A program made the position numbers and the translations under genes. Under the pieces are notes generated by a model. It had not been told where the DNA came from and searched no databases. It saw only the letters and a program-made list of their open reading frames with translations. A stretch of 64,000 nucleotides of DNA from Liolophura sinensis (lineage: Eukaryota > Mollusca > Polyplacophora > Chitonida > Chitonidae), in contig NC_088304.1 in the NCBI RefSeq assembly GCF_032854445.1, positions 8,507,704 to 8,571,703 on the forward strand, in the 5' to 3' direction. Shown here piece after piece: positions 20,831-34,095 of this stretch (positions are counted from its first letter, which is position 1; every line of letters starts with the position of its first letter).

Positions 20831-22218
20831 GTATAAGTGAATACGAGTCACACACACTCAAAAATGATTACTTGCTGCATGTACGTATTCCTCATGAGAT
20901 TTCTTCTTGATCCCTGTTATTTTTCATGCAAAGCAATCTTGCATGATTGATTGCACGCGCTTGAACATTTTATGGCTTTTTGCTGCATGTATCTACCTGC
21001 ATTATCTGTCTAATTACTGCATGTGAGTTGACATCCAGTTTTTTTTTAAACTACATGTATGTATTCGTCATGCGACCTCTTTTTATTTTGCATGTATTGT
21101 TTCACTCATGCCCTTATTGCACATCATTCAGTTGAATGGAGACGCCAATAACTTCAACCAACCAATATCTCTGTCATGATAATGCTGTTAGGCTTACATC
21201 TTTGCATTTAAGGCTTTGTTTTATAATTGATAGTAATTTCCACATTGGAACTCAGTTTTGCATATGCTGGCTATTATGAGTCACAATGGGACACTTTTCG
21301 TTGAAATTTATCCCAGAACATAATTTTCTTTACCCTAGAGAAAACGTCATCGTATCCACATATACATATCCAATGTTTAAAATGTGTTGAACCGATTCTG
21401 AATTTAACGTGTCCTTTTTCACGATATTGCTACAGTAGACAGCTTTAAAAACGCATTCAAAGTGATGGAAGCACACTGAGAACAGGCAAGTTTAAATATG
21501 AGAAAGATTTTCATAATCATCACTGGGACGGTAAAAGTATATACATCTAGCTGGTTTGACCCAGTGCAGTGAAGCTACGACGCTGAAGCGAACACTGGTT
21601 CAACTCCATCTCGTTCAAGCGAGAACTTCCTGATATGTGTACAGAAGTAAACATAAGTGAATGAAGTTCTTTTTCCTGAACGGTTACTTATTTTTTGCAA
21701 ATGACACTGCAACCTCATAAGTAAACTACAGTTTCTACACCTATATACTGACCTTCAGTAAAAGTTTAGCAAATCATCCCATACCTGTTCAGCTACTGCA
21801 TGCACGCACGCACTGAATTTTACTTTTTTTGCAGTTTGACTTTTGAAAAGAGGGGACAGTAGGCCAGTTTCTTGTTCAAGGAAGTGTACAGAAGGATGGA
21901 ACGCTTTTGCAGTGGAACTTCATGACATTACAGCTGTCATTTGGAGGCCAGACTTCGAGGCTCGCGAACACCAACCACAAAGGCAACTGTAGTCTTTCAT
22001 CATATGCCTGCTCTTTGCATAAAGCAGACATTCTCTCGGGTGGTTACCAAAAACAAAACACGACCTTTTAAAAGCAGGGCCAGTAAGTAACTTCCCATGG
22101 AGGACAAACATCTTATTGTACTGCCTTGCAAATGCAGCTCGGTCTGTTGTAGGGTACGATTTCGTGCAGCAGACCGTCTAGTTACAGAAAAAGGTTAATA
22201 AGCCCAATCGGCATTCCA

Positions 22219-22434
22219 GGGGTCTCACGAGTTCACGCAGATATTGGCGATGCAGGTGGGGGTTCTCGAAAACTACCGCAGCTAAAAGACATGATTTTAC
22301 GTTCTGTGCCGTCGAGTCGACAGGTAGATGTGTATTCAATCTAGCAACTACCGTAAAATAACGACTTTTATCTGCGTTAGTTTGCGAGAGCCCCCCACCT
22401 GTCTCGCCGATATCTGCGTGAGCACGCGAGACCC
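22219..22434. mobile_element. Foldback element with 83-bp inverted arms
   Basis: Left arm 22219-22301 begins GGGGTCTCACGAGTTCACGC and ends ACATGATTTTACG. Right arm 22352-22434 is its complement, ending GTGAGCACGCGAGACCCC. The arms agree at most positions, with a loop of about 50 bp. No coding capacity; most likely a MITE unrelated to M1, M2 or F. Confidence 0.75.
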
Positions 22435-23049
22435 CAGTTCTGGCACAAGGTCCATTTCTGGCAAAAAGATCATCACTAAATTGAAGAATATTTCTGACAA
22501 AAGAACCATTTCTAAAATGGACGATTTCTGACACAGGAACCATTTCTCACCAGGGAGAAATGTGGTTGTAACATATGGATTATACGTAAGCAGGGGCCAT
22601 TTATGACATCGCCTTCAACTTCAGTTCAACTACATATCAGAAATCAAATCCAACCTGAAATCTTATATCATTGTCTAGATACAATAGAACATGGGTCAGT
22701 CGTTCTTCATAAAATTCCCATGTGATTAGCTGTTAGGACAATAATGACATGAAGTTCTCCTAGCCCCGGATTAATATCTTTAAATGTTACCATCAACCAA
22801 CGTTTCAGCTCTTCCTTGCGAGAGATTTTCCATGAATTGAAACTTTTCTACTTGAAATAGTCGTTATAAAAGTGAAATTACATTTTAAATGTACAATAAT
22901 ATAAAAACAGTGGTAATTTCCCATAGCTAGTTTGGTTCATTAAAGGTTTGAACTTGCATGTTACTTTAGCATTGCGGTTTGTGCTGTATTCCACGAGCAT
23001 TTAATAGGTCTTATATTAAAATTGCCTATCTTCCGAATATCACGTATTA

Positions 23050-23310
23050 GGGGCATCTGTGCGCCGCCAAGGTGGTTAGCGTGCCAGCGCGGTGCAATAG
23101 CACAGTCGCTATGAGTTCGTGCATCTCATGCTCTCTCCCTCTCCAGCCGTACGTGGGAAGGTCTGCCAGCAACCTGTGGATGGTCGTGGATTTCCACGGG
23201 GTCTGCCCGATTCCTCCCACCATAATAGTAGCCGGTGTCGTATAAGCGAAATATTTTCTAGTACGGCGTAAAAGACTAATCAAATAAATAAATAAATAAA
23301 TAAATATCAA
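23050..23310 (+). mobile_element. SINE-A copy, near full length
   Basis: CAAGGTGGTTAGCGTGCCAG, CCAGCCGTACGTGGGAAGGT, CAACCTGTGGATGGTCGTGG, TAGTACGGCGTAAAAGACTA, (AAAT)n. AATATCA flanks both ends (a weak 7-bp duplication). Confidence 0.8.
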
Positions 23311-24394
23311 ATATAATATTCCACCGCTCTCGCTGTTCGTCCAGAGAAGCGATTTTGTGACAATAAACATGTTATTGCTTTGTTTAGTTAAACACTTTAT
23401 AGCCGCTGTGTTTCAGAGTACAAATCTGATAGAACAGCTTACCTCACACGGATAATGAACATTCACTACGAAGTGAGAAAAATTCCCCCTTTCTAAGTAT
23501 TACCGGTAATGACTGCCTGTCACGTATTGTCGTATATATTGTGCCGAGGATCAAAGCCAAGTTTGTATTGGATAAGACGATCGTCCCAGGCCGAAATTGA
23601 AGTGATTTGAGGTAGTCACGAATTTTTGTGGTTAAAGATACTGGAAAACCGACTTAAGTTCTACTTTTCAACCAATGAAAATGTCACCTCCAAAGCCGGA
23701 ATGTGTCACAGTTCTTGGAAGTGGTACGCAACCAAGAGCCTTAGTCAAAAATATGTCCGGTATTACGGATTGTTAAGCTAAACAAATGGTAATAAATACA
23801 GGAGATTCTGTGTCATGATTGACCTTGGTTAAGGGAGAAGGAATACTTAGTATTATCATGGTTATATAATCCACTAATTCTCAGATCAACTCTAATACTG
23901 TCCAAACAAAACCTTACTCCTAACGAACCCGCAAACAGCTGACCTGACTTAGGGAATGACATAATTTGCTGCATGAATTTACATATGTCTACCTGTTTGA
24001 TAAAACAAAGCGTCACATCTGTTCATGGAAACACGCTCCAGGAATTAACCATTAGACTAGTGCAAATGCGTTAGTTATTTTTAAAACAATGTGTTTGTGT
24101 TGTGGTTTGGTGCCGGAATGGTACATTGCTACATGGCGTCACTAGTACAGCATGTCCGCATTCCACGAACCATCCAACAAACTCAGTCAAAAGAGTACAG
24201 ACTGGCACAGAATGATCTACATTCACTCGTAGACAGCGCATACCATTTTGACCAACGAGACTTATTACTGAATGCGCGAACAACGCATGCTGTATAAGTT
24301 GACTTTTTTTGTTTAGTTTTGGGTGTACCACTTGACATTCGTGTTCCAATCGTTAAATGTATATATATTCGCATGAATATTTGCAAGCGTTATT

Positions 24395-24800
24395 AACAGT
24401 TAGAATAATACCCTGGCTGAGGTAAATTGACAAGAGGCGGTATTTCACTGGTTACGTTTGACCTTTTGCCAGCTATCACACTGTACTTGCAGCTCTGGTC
24501 TTACTATCTGTGCTGTACTATCTGTCATGTAATTATATTCTATTTGTACATAAAATCTAGACCACTAACGACTAATAACTTGCTTTTAACGTGACTCCAA
24601 CTTTTTTTTACCTAATTCTGCTTAAGCCATGGTACTAGGGGGCGTGTAAATTGCTACCATTTTGGCATTTACATGAACAGTTAGAATAAAAGCCTGGCTG
24701 AGGTAAATTCACAAGAGGCCATATTTCACCATTTACAAGTGACCATTTGCCAGCTATCACACTGTTATGGCTGCTCTGGTCTTACTCTCTATGCTGAAGA
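24395..24800 (+). mobile_element. Two tandem M2 MITE-like 3' halves
   Basis: TAGAATAATACCCTGGCTGA..TGCCAGCTATCACACTGTAC occurs at 24400-24530, and again near 24670-24800 as TAGAATAAAAGCCTGGCTGA..CAGCTATCACACTGTTATGG. Between them is TTCTGCTTAAGCCATGGTAC. Arrangement resembles the tandem pair at 4985-5592. Confidence 0.65.
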
Positions 24801-24999
24801 TCTTTAATTATATCATTCTGTTCGACTACACTATATTCCACCTCATTATCAATTTTAGTTATTTTAGTCAATTATCGCAAAATTTTGAAAATAACTACAT
24901 GTAACTACATTCGCCTATAAACTATAGCAAAATCGATAATTACAAATATTCGTGAAATTGTTTAAATTGTTAAAATTAAACGAAAGGCTATCACATAGC

Positions 25000-25317
25000 T
25001 TCACTGAGCCACTGGAAAACATTCTGAGATCCAGGATCAATCCTGTGTCGAGTTGTGACTTCCTCGCTTGGCGTTCAGCATGAAGGGATAGTGGAACGAA
25101 TGGTTGACCCGTATCAGTATAATTTCTCGGGCGGGGCCACTTACTTGCCTTCGGTAAGTCTTCTCTGTGAAGCAGCACTAGATAAAAGAGCGGTGGAAAT
25201 CCGTCCTGCGACAAGGGGCACAATACATACACCATAAGGATTCCTTTGTCGTCATATGACTAAAAATTGTTGAGTACGACGTTAAACCCCAAGCACTCAC
25301 TCGCTTACTCACTCAAA
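25000..25317 (+). mobile_element. SINE-B copy, most complete body and tail
   Basis: Decayed head (GAGATCCAGGATCAATCCTG), then CTTCCTCGCTTGGCGTTCAG, GTTGACCCGTATCAGTATAA, AGCAGCACTAGATAAAAGAG, GGAAATCCGTCCTGCGACAA, TGTCGTCATATGACTAAAAA and the tail GAGTACGACGTTAAACCCCA followed by (CACT)n-like sequence. Confidence 0.8.
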
Positions 25318-25664
25318 TCCATAATACTAGTCTTTTTGAAAGACATGCTGCATACTTCGCATATACAAAGTCCATACTACATTGTCGACGAAAACTGTGA
25401 TCAGTTAAATGACATTAACACTATTATATTGACTAAATATAGATTATATTCGTCTTTAATTACATAAGAAAACGTTTCTGTCAAATGCAGGCTGAGAATT
25501 CTGCATCCTGATGTTCCAGGAAGGTTTCTGGTCAGAGTTTCTTCAAAGGGTATTGCGACTTAATAACTTTAGTCCAGACTCATGTGTCATTCTCGTCCTT
25601 AGTAGGATAATACTTGCATTATTACTGAAGCCTGGCTTAGCGTTTAATACCCACGTCCAAAGCA

Positions 25665-25800
25665 TAGAGAGTAAACTTTGAGCAGCGATGACAGTGTGAT
25701 GCTTGGTAAATCATCAAGCGTAACCGGTCGAATACGGCCTACTGTCAATCTACCTCAGTTACGGTTTTATTCTAACTGTTCCTGCGAATACATAAAAAGT
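25665..25800 (-). mobile_element. M2 MITE-like fragment
   Basis: AGCATAGAGAGTAAACTTTG, CAGCGATGACAGTGTGATGC, TACCTCAGTTACGGTTTTAT: complement of the M2 3' end. Confidence 0.6.
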
Positions 25801-27829
25801 GCACATTTGAACAAATTAATAATATAAAAGGTTTCGTGACGAAGTTTTTGGAGTTTTTGCAACAAATGATGTTTTCATTAACAACTGAACACTATCTTGA
25901 GGAAGACCACGGCTGCGCGTTCATGTTCTGTTCGCCCTGTTTGTGGCCAATACTGACAGCAATCCTTTAATACCAATATTTGAGATACATGCAAACGATA
26001 AAAAATATTACTTGACATTTCCACAAGACATGTAGGTAATTTGTATAAACATGCGGGAAAAGGGAGGAGGAATGTGTGTTTGTTTGAGAGAACGCTTCCA
26101 CGAAAATATAGGGTAAAATTTCTTGTATGTTTTGTCCGCTAGGCGTTGTTAGTTCTCGATTGAATGGATAAATAAATGCCTGGGAGTTAACGCCTCCAAA
26201 TACACTTTCGTCTCGGCAAAACCACTATAAATTGAAAGCAAAACATGAACTTAGCGTGAATGGGAAGGCCACTCTGAGTACATCTAAAACGATCTTTACC
26301 TTTTTTATTTTTTAGATGTCATTGCTTTCCACCTTCCTCAAAAAGTCTTTAGGAAAATAAGGAAAAGTATTTCTGTCTACAGCTATAACTAGTCTTGTTC
26401 GTGATGCTTACCTTACGTTCATGTGTCTAACGGTTAATTAGGCAGAGCAAGTGTCCAGGCATACGTCCACATTCTTAACTGATCAAGGCCAACGACCCAC
26501 TCAAAGTGGAAACCCCGAAAACCAATGAGTTTGACTTCAAGCCCCGTTTCAGTTTATGCTAAAAGATCTACTATGCTTGCGCATGCCATTCCATGAATTT
26601 GTGACTGACTGCATTGATGAGGGACAATATGGTCGACATTTTGTTCCACCCACTGTCAGTTGATAATGAGGGTGTAAAATGAGTGAATTCATCATGGCGG
26701 ACATGAATAAAGGCAGGCATTTCTTTATCTATACAGGCAATGGTTTTATTAGAAGGGTAAGGGCGATAAAATGCCAACTTCGCCCAGCTTGCAATTAAAC
26801 GACGATTTGAGGCTATTAGCATTTTATATTAAAAGTATTACCTATGGGCTATGTTAATTACTTTCCATTACTATTCACCTGTGTCAGCATGAATGTAATC
26901 TTGCTTAAAAGCTTGTTTACCAAGGATGGTCATTTTAATGGTAAACCATTATGCTTTCTGTTATCATTGACGTATGTGAACAGAGTAATGAGCAAACTCG
27001 GCTGCGAACTCATCTCCATTAATAAACATGACGGCGGATTATCCATCGAGTTGGTATGCGCACCAGTTTGACGATAAGGCGTGTCATTGTGAAGTTAGAG
27101 GTCAATTAGTAGTTTTTACAAGCAAAAGAAAAAGGTAAATTTTTTAAAGCCTAATTTTACTCAATTACTCACCCATTCACACATTACTTACAATTGATCA
27201 TATATTTGTTGAATTCCTCCGGTAATTTTATGTTAATAGGTTATGTTTTTTCAAAAGTTGGGTTGACTGTAACTCTCATGATAAAGTACCTCTCAGTTGG
27301 CTGATAGGTTAATGGCCACAATATTGATTTCAACTTCCTTCAAGACGAATTTCCGGTACTTTCATAACTAATCCTCCTATAAGGCTGATCCAGGTTACCC
27401 ATTCTAAGCTACACGAGTCATTTATGCATTTTTTTTGATGTTATGGTACTCAGTGCTAACGAATATTTGTGTTAGATGAGGTCGACCTGATTTTTGGGTG
27501 GCGAAAGCCGGACTAAGCCCAGATGAACCACCGCGCCTTTTCAGAAATCTCCTGACTGAGCCACAACATAAACGTGATTCGACCCCCGCGCCACAGTTCC
27601 ATTGCTGACGACAATGGCCTGAACTGACGTCCAGATTCCTCGCCAATATGTTCTGATATAGAAAGAAAATGGAATTCGTTTTGTTTGTACTCTGTATAGA
27701 CTTTACATTTCTTTCCTTTTTTCACTTTTGTCTTTTTTTTTCTTCTTTCCCTTCCTTTATAAAAAATTTCTTTCCACCTCTTACCATTATTTGTGTATGC
27801 TTGGTGGCTCTCAACTTCTTTACAGAACA

Positions 27830-27990
27830 ACTTTCGGCTTCACTTCAGTACAACAATATATGCTCAGTGAAGCCTTAACGTAAGAACTGTCGGCTTCATT
27901 TCAGTGCAGTTATATACGTTCATTGCAGCCTTTACCGAACAACTTTCGGCTTCACTTCACTACATATGTACATATGTATAGCCAATTGCA
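27830..27990. repeat. Three-copy tandem repeat of about 58 bp
   Basis: AACTTTCGGCTTCACTTCAG near 27830, AACTGTCGGCTTCATTTCAG near 27887 and AACTTTCGGCTTCACTTCAC near 27942. Each is followed by a TATATG/GCAGCC segment. Confidence 0.75.
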
Positions 27991-29964
27991 GCCGAAACTT
28001 CCAGTTTATTTGTATAGTAAGACAGATGAGTGTGAACGCTGACCGCATCATTGGTGAAGGCCACTTATTAAAACCTATCAGAGGTGTCAAATTTTAAATT
28101 CGCATTTTTTATTTTTCTTAATATTTTTTCGCTTTGAAAACAAGACATAAATCCCAATTTAGCACCAAAAAAATCACAAACGACAAAGTGTTGGCGAAAT
28201 TTCACGAAGTCACGTTGTTTAGGTTCAAATTATCATGCTCTGAAGTTTCGAATGACGACAGAGTAAGTTCTTGTGTGGCAGTACCATTCCACGGCTATAC
28301 CGTCATGTATATAGAGTCAGAATACCTTTCTAGGTTAAATTCACCGGAGGCTGTGTGTTCAGGTTTCAATTTGTCAAAATGTCATACAGAGAAAACCAAT
28401 GCTTTGCTCTGAGGGTTGAATATTTCAGGGCTTAGTGTTGTTTTTATGTTCAGTTTAAGATGCTGGCTTTGGGAATGCCCTGGCTTAACCTAGCATACTT
28501 GTGGCTACCTAGAAATACACATCAACATCACACGTACGGCTTTGTTTTTACAGGCTTACCGTCAACAATGGGGAGAAGAGGTTATGACTTCTTACACATC
28601 GTTTTTCGTTTAACTCTTGACATAAAAAGGCGTATGTAAGACATAATAGCGTCTGTTGGTGATACGGAGAAGTTCCGGGTAAATTTATGACCGAAAAGCA
28701 GATATTCTTTAACAAGTGTTACACGTATGTTCAAGAGTAAAGACAGAGATATGCATTTTTAAAATATAACTACAAAAATATGTACCACATATTCTTTACA
28801 CTGAATACAAGCCAGTAAATCTTCCACAAATTTGAAGTGATTCTTGTCAATGCGCGTTTGTTAACGTATGTGGATCAATATCGGAAGGTTAACCATAAAC
28901 TGAGCACCTAGCTAAAAACGGTGACTGTTGCGGAAAATGGTTTATTACCGAAACATATACGGAGAGTGAGTCGAAATTTCCAGATTCCCTGTTTAAATCC
29001 GCAATTAATCGTTACATATAGTCACATTCATCTATCTGTTTATCCACTAGAAAAATGAATACATTGTACAAGACACGTACCTCTTTCAACCGACAAGAGA
29101 GACTGAAATCTTCCTGTCTAGTCCAACCAGGTGTAATAACGGTCCGAGTCCAAATGTAAGACTGACACTTTTCCCCGAACACGGACTTTTGAGAAGCAGA
29201 AGTTCGCTCCAATTCGTAGTGCTGGGTGCTATAGCTGTCCACGTGCTACTTACGTATTCCGCTACACACACCTGTTTTTTTTTACATCACTTAACTCGAT
29301 CGTGTTGAAGTCGTGGGGTAACGTCCATAGCAATACGGATAATCCAAACGGCAATTAAAAATTGCAAATAGTCCTTTTTTCATTAAACGAACTCACAATG
29401 AAGCCTGGAATGCGCTCGGCACAAAATAGGGTGCAGCATAAAGGGTTTATTAGGCGACGCTAGCTCCTGAATTAATTACAGGTAAGGTAAACAGAGAGCT
29501 CTTCCTCAAAACTGATTTACTATGTGTACCCACGAAGCCAACTGGTGACAGTCAGAGAGTATTTCACAAAGTATAGCCCAGGAAAAGCCGCTGACATTTT
29601 CTCCGACCAAACTTTACCCAGCCATTGGTGGAATAGTTTTGTATGAGCGAGGGCGGACTAGCCAACAAAACAATGGCTAAGGTCACGTGACTTCATTTGC
29701 TCTCACAGATTCTCACATCAGGTAGATGAGATTTAGTCGGTATTACTGGCTCCAAATTTGTCTATTTATAGTATCTAAACAAATACCCATCACCAGGCTT
29801 TATAAGCCTTTACTTATCTGGCTTAAATTTTAATTTTCGTTTTTACTTCTTATATTTATATATACTCTCCCATACAGAAATAAGCAGATGGCCCACGGTG
29901 GTGACGTCAGATGCCGAGATGAACGTCCACCTGTGTGAACAGATGTCATCCCTTAATGAGCATG

Positions 29965-30215
29965 TGTTGCTTACTTTGTTCTCAGCACTAAGAAGTTAGA
30001 GCAAAGACACAGGACTGGTTGGCCCGGTGTCTGTATAATGTGACTGGGTGGGTGTCATGTGTGGTGTCTTCGGCATGACATTTCAGTGACGCCAGCACTT
30101 TGGCGGCATGGACTCGCCCTGCCACAAGAAAACACAGTATATATGTAGCCTACACACGCCTAATGACTTCTCGTCGTCATGAATGAAAAATTGTTAAGTA
30201 CGACGTAAATCCAAG
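29965..30215 (+). mobile_element. SINE-C copy
   Basis: TTAGAGCAAAGACACAGGAC, GGTTGGCCCGGTGTCTGTAT, GTGTCTTCGGCATGACATTT, ACTTTGGCGGCATGGACTCG, CTTCTCGTCGTCATGAATGA, TTGTTAAGTACGACGTAAAT. The tail is shared with SINE-B; the body is different. Other copies: 46905-47090, 50645-50905, 54570-54745. Confidence 0.75.
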
Positions 30216-30257
30216 AAGTAAAGACGAGCACCTTATACATTCAGCAACTGCGGTGGC

Positions 30258-30500
30258 TAACTCATTTATTTATTCGATTGGTGTTTTACGCCGTACTCAA
30301 GAATATTTCACTTATACAACGGCGAACAGCACTATGGTGGGAGGAAACCGGGCTTAGCCCAGGGGAAACCCACAACCATTCGAAAGTTGCAAACAGACCT
30401 TCCCACGTAGGCCGGAGAGGAAGCTAGCATGAGCTGTACTTGAACTCACAGCGACCGCATTGGTGTGAGGCTCCTGGGTCATTGCGCCGCGCTGTCGGCA
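30258..30500 (-). mobile_element. SINE-A copy, inverted
   Basis: TTATTTATTCGATTGGTGTT, GCCGTACTCAAGAATATTTC, GGGCTTAGCCCAGGGGAAAC, CATGAGCTGTACTTGAACTC, CACAGCGACCGCATTGGTG. A solo SINE-A tail, TTCTTAAGTACGGCGTGAAA, follows at 30545 and again at 31010-31070. Confidence 0.82.
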
Positions 30501-32689
30501 ACGGAGGCTCTCTGATGGCTCATAGCGTTTTCTTTTGGAGTTAACCTTCGGTTTAACCTTAAGTATTCTTAAGTACGGCGTGAAAGTCTTAAAAGAAGCC
30601 GTCATAGATTTCTCTTTTCACTTTCTTTTTAAAAGAAGATAGACCTGATCGAAGTTATAGATTGGAATGATAATAGGTACACTTCGTTCCATTACAAACA
30701 ATAACGATGAATGTTTGATAACAGTGCTAACCATATTTTCACACGCTCGAAGTAAATGGATAAAAGAGTTTTCCTTATTTTGACTCGAAGAAGAAAAACA
30801 ACTCTTCTGTTAACATTGACTACACAACATTCGGACATGTGAAAGAATCATTTCCTGATGGCATTGTCTCACCACTTTGGTGTTGTACACAAGGTTTTGA
30901 TCTGAAAGGAATAGTTTTTGTAGTTATTGTCAGCAAGTTAATTCTCGCAAAATTATCACCTGGAATTCTCCTTGTGTCCGATGGCCGCTGTCGTTGTTGT
31001 AAGCGAAGTATTCTTAAGTACGGCGTGAAATCCCAATGGAATAAATAAATAAATGAATAAATAAATAAGATACGACCACAGACCCCGCATTTGTTACGTA
31101 ACGTTTTAGTCTTTAATAAATCGACATTTAGTACAAAATATAGAAATACCAAAAATACTGATGGAATGTATTGTTATGCATAAACTTAGATAATAGTTTT
31201 CAGTCACGTGCGTCAACGAAATCTAATATACATATCAATACTACATCAGAAATGAACACGAAATAAACCAACAAATCATACACAGTTTCATGGCAACGAT
31301 AAATAGTCAAATATGCGTGTCAAAAAGTTACCAAATTTACAGAAAATATATGTTTTTAAGAGATATACGTGTATATATGTATATATACACCATTATCAAC
31401 CGATAAGTAAATGCATGATGTAGTGCATGATTTTGAGCATTGATTGATGTAATGTACATCTATAATGATGAGGTCGTGCCATCTTTTGCCTCTTTACAGA
31501 ACCAAGACTGAAACCCTGTGTTGAACAATGAATGGTGTTGACGATTTTGATAGATTTGAATAAAAAACATCACAGAATAACTCCTAGTCCAGGCTGTACA
31601 CTTATTGATACAAGTTATCCATCGATATCGTTCTTGTTTTTCACGTATAACGTTCCAAGCTGACAATGTGAAGCACTTGGAACACAGAAACGTTTCCAAC
31701 CAATATTTCTTGCGCTGCATTTGAAGTTCACATGTAATTTAAGAGACTTCAATCTTGGACAAAAAGCAAAGGGAGATAACCATACAGAAAGTGGATCCAA
31801 TTGTACGTGAAGCACAACCCTTCGGCTGTGAAGTTCTACATAACAACTTTTACAAGAGAGTCAAACGGAAAAATAAGAGCTGACAGCTAACATTTTGCCA
31901 AAAATTTCAGCCATTGTTGACACCATTAAATACAAAGTCAATGCAAGATGATACATTCCATAAAAATACAACATACAACATTATAGTGGATTTCTATTCG
32001 AAGAAGCCTTTAAAATGCTTTTCATTGGTATATGAACTTACGTTCACTGTTTTTCCCCCTGTAAAATGTCATGCACGAATCCTACTGAGTGAAAGCCACA
32101 AGAACGACTACTTGCAGACCTACTAAATAACAAAACTATGCAGCAGAGAAAAATGCTTACAACGTTGTGCTAGGTGCAAATATTACTCCAGATGTACCCA
32201 GTTTCCAAACTGATATCTTTTGTCTTACAACACAGAACAGACTCAAGCTTGTGAATGGAAAAATACAAGTAGACTAATATTAATGCACACAAAAATTAAC
32301 GCACTGGATATTTCCATTCAATCTCGACGCTTTTCTGCACCAGAATACTTCAACGTGCACAATTACAGTTTTATATTAAAACTAACCAACACTTACACAA
32401 ATGCATAGCTTAAAGCATATATATCCCAATCGTTTGAGAGTCTAACGCCGTCCTCAACGAGTATCTCTCTTACTGTCCACTGTACCTGGAGATGATTATG
32501 TTGTCAGAGCGGTAGAGGAAACCGGAGTACTGGAATAAACCACCAACCTCGGAGTCTTTCTTGTCATAGTATGAACCAGTTACACAGTACCAGGCTGTGT
32601 GAAATGTTGTGTCTTAGATACAACAGTGGATTAGTAATAATATGTGCATAGAGAATAGGAGATTATAGGAGGTGTCCGTCATGCATGAC

Positions 32690-33350
32690 GAGGTGTCTCA
32701 CAAATTTCTTGACGCCATGTATGATACTATGTAAGGCACCATGTATCATACATTATTTGACATCGAAGATAGCACTATATATGACACACAAGATGACAAC
32801 AGGTAAGACACCATGTATCACACATTGTCTGAATTCCAGGATAACGCCATGCATGACACCTAAAATGACGCCCAAGATGACAACAGGAAAGACACCATGT
32901 ATCACACAATGTCTGACTTCCTGGATAACATCCTGCATGACGCCCAAGATGACAACAGGTAAGACACCATGTATCACACATTGTCTGACATCCAGGATAA
33001 CGCCCTGCATGACACCCAAGATGACAACAGGTAAGACACCACGTATCACACAAAGTCTGACATCCTGGATAACGCCATGCATGACACCCAAAATGACAGC
33101 ACGTAAGACACCATATATTACACAGTGACATCTAGGACGACACCATATTTGACACCATGTATGACATCGTGTAAAACACCATATATGACGCCGTGTACGA
33201 CAATCCAGGATGACACTATGTACAACAAGAATGACATCATGTCTTGGCACGTATGAAACCCCGGATGACACCATAAATGACACTTAGTATGACAGCCAGG
33301 GTGACACATGTATGACAACACATTTGATACCATGTATGACACCAATACAC
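32690..33350. repeat. 72-bp minisatellite with 12-15-bp substructure
   Basis: Well-matched 72-bp units start at 32891, 32963 and 33035 (GACACCATGTATCACACA, then TCCAGGATAACGCC.TGCATG, then AAGATGACAACAGGTAA). The flanks to 33350 are shorter, diverged GACACCATGTATGA-like units. Because 72 is a multiple of 3, both strands read open here (147 codons plus, 176 codons minus, Thr/Met/Cys- or Cys/His/Val-rich). I regard those as by-products of the repeat, not genes. Confidence 0.85.
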
Positions 33351-33849
33351 ACGTTCACAAAACGCAGGAATTAGTAGTTTTCCTAGCTGCATGGCTGCAC
33401 AGTGTACTGAAAATGAACAGGTCATCTAAACTGAGCAGTATAGTACATATGCATTTACTATAGTGGGTGAAGTAATGTGAGAGAAGCAAATATATGAGAC
33501 TCACACTGTGACGCTGCATCTCTTCTCACCTTTTTATCGATAACAAATCGAAAATAACGATAGGACATGTAAAAGCACCACAGGACAAACATCACACAGT
33601 TCCATTTCAAGGTTCTGCGAAACGTTTCACTGGCCAGGAAGTATGTTAAAAAATTTAAAAAAATTAATCTCAGTTATGGCAGCCACTGATCCACCCCGAG
33701 ACTTCGGCGAGGTTTTTCGTGATTTCGCGAGACAGAGCGACTTGTCTCCGGTTCAATGTTCTGGAATGTCTTAAACATTTCGCGTTTTCTAGAATAATCC
33801 AAACGCATGATTAAGACTTAGATTTAATATCAGCTCAAATCACAAAGTA

Positions 33850-34095
33850 CTTAAGTAATGAATTTGGTAATTTACGTTAAGTAATATACACTCAGAGCAA
33901 CAACGGTGGGACATATCCCTCGTATCACTGTACTGTATAGATACGGTATGAAAAACTCCAAAACATTCAGTGCTCTTTGACATACCATGCTAACATTGAA
34001 ATCATGATGAAATATGTTCAAGCACAGTTAGATACACAGGCGCAGTTCCCGAATTCACAACAACTTTGACAAGAAATTTCCGGTTTTAACATTAG
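33850..34095. repeat. H-family interspersed repeat, copy 1
   Basis: AATTTGGTAATTTACGTTAA, CAACGGTGGGACATATCCCT and GATACACAGGCGCAGTTCCC-like blocks are shared in order with 44700-44900 (AATTTGGTAATTTACGTTAA, GCGATGAAACATCTCCCTTG). No ORF; function unknown. Confidence 0.5.

Noticed and set aside
32470-32556. Minus-strand candidate last exon: open frame with AWYCVTGSYYDKKDSEVGG after an acceptor-like CACACAG, ending in TAA
   Set aside because: The plus strand reads like a diverged SINE tail (TCTAACGCCGTCCTCAACGA, GAGGAAACCGGAGTACTGG). No phase-compatible upstream exon was found, and the MYND gene already ends at 36134.
33530-33640. Minus-strand hydrophobic open segment (LKWNCVMFVLWCFYMSYRYF) followed by a GTGAGA donor
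   Set aside because: Only one phase is open, no partner exon fits, and no known family is recognised. Probably chance.
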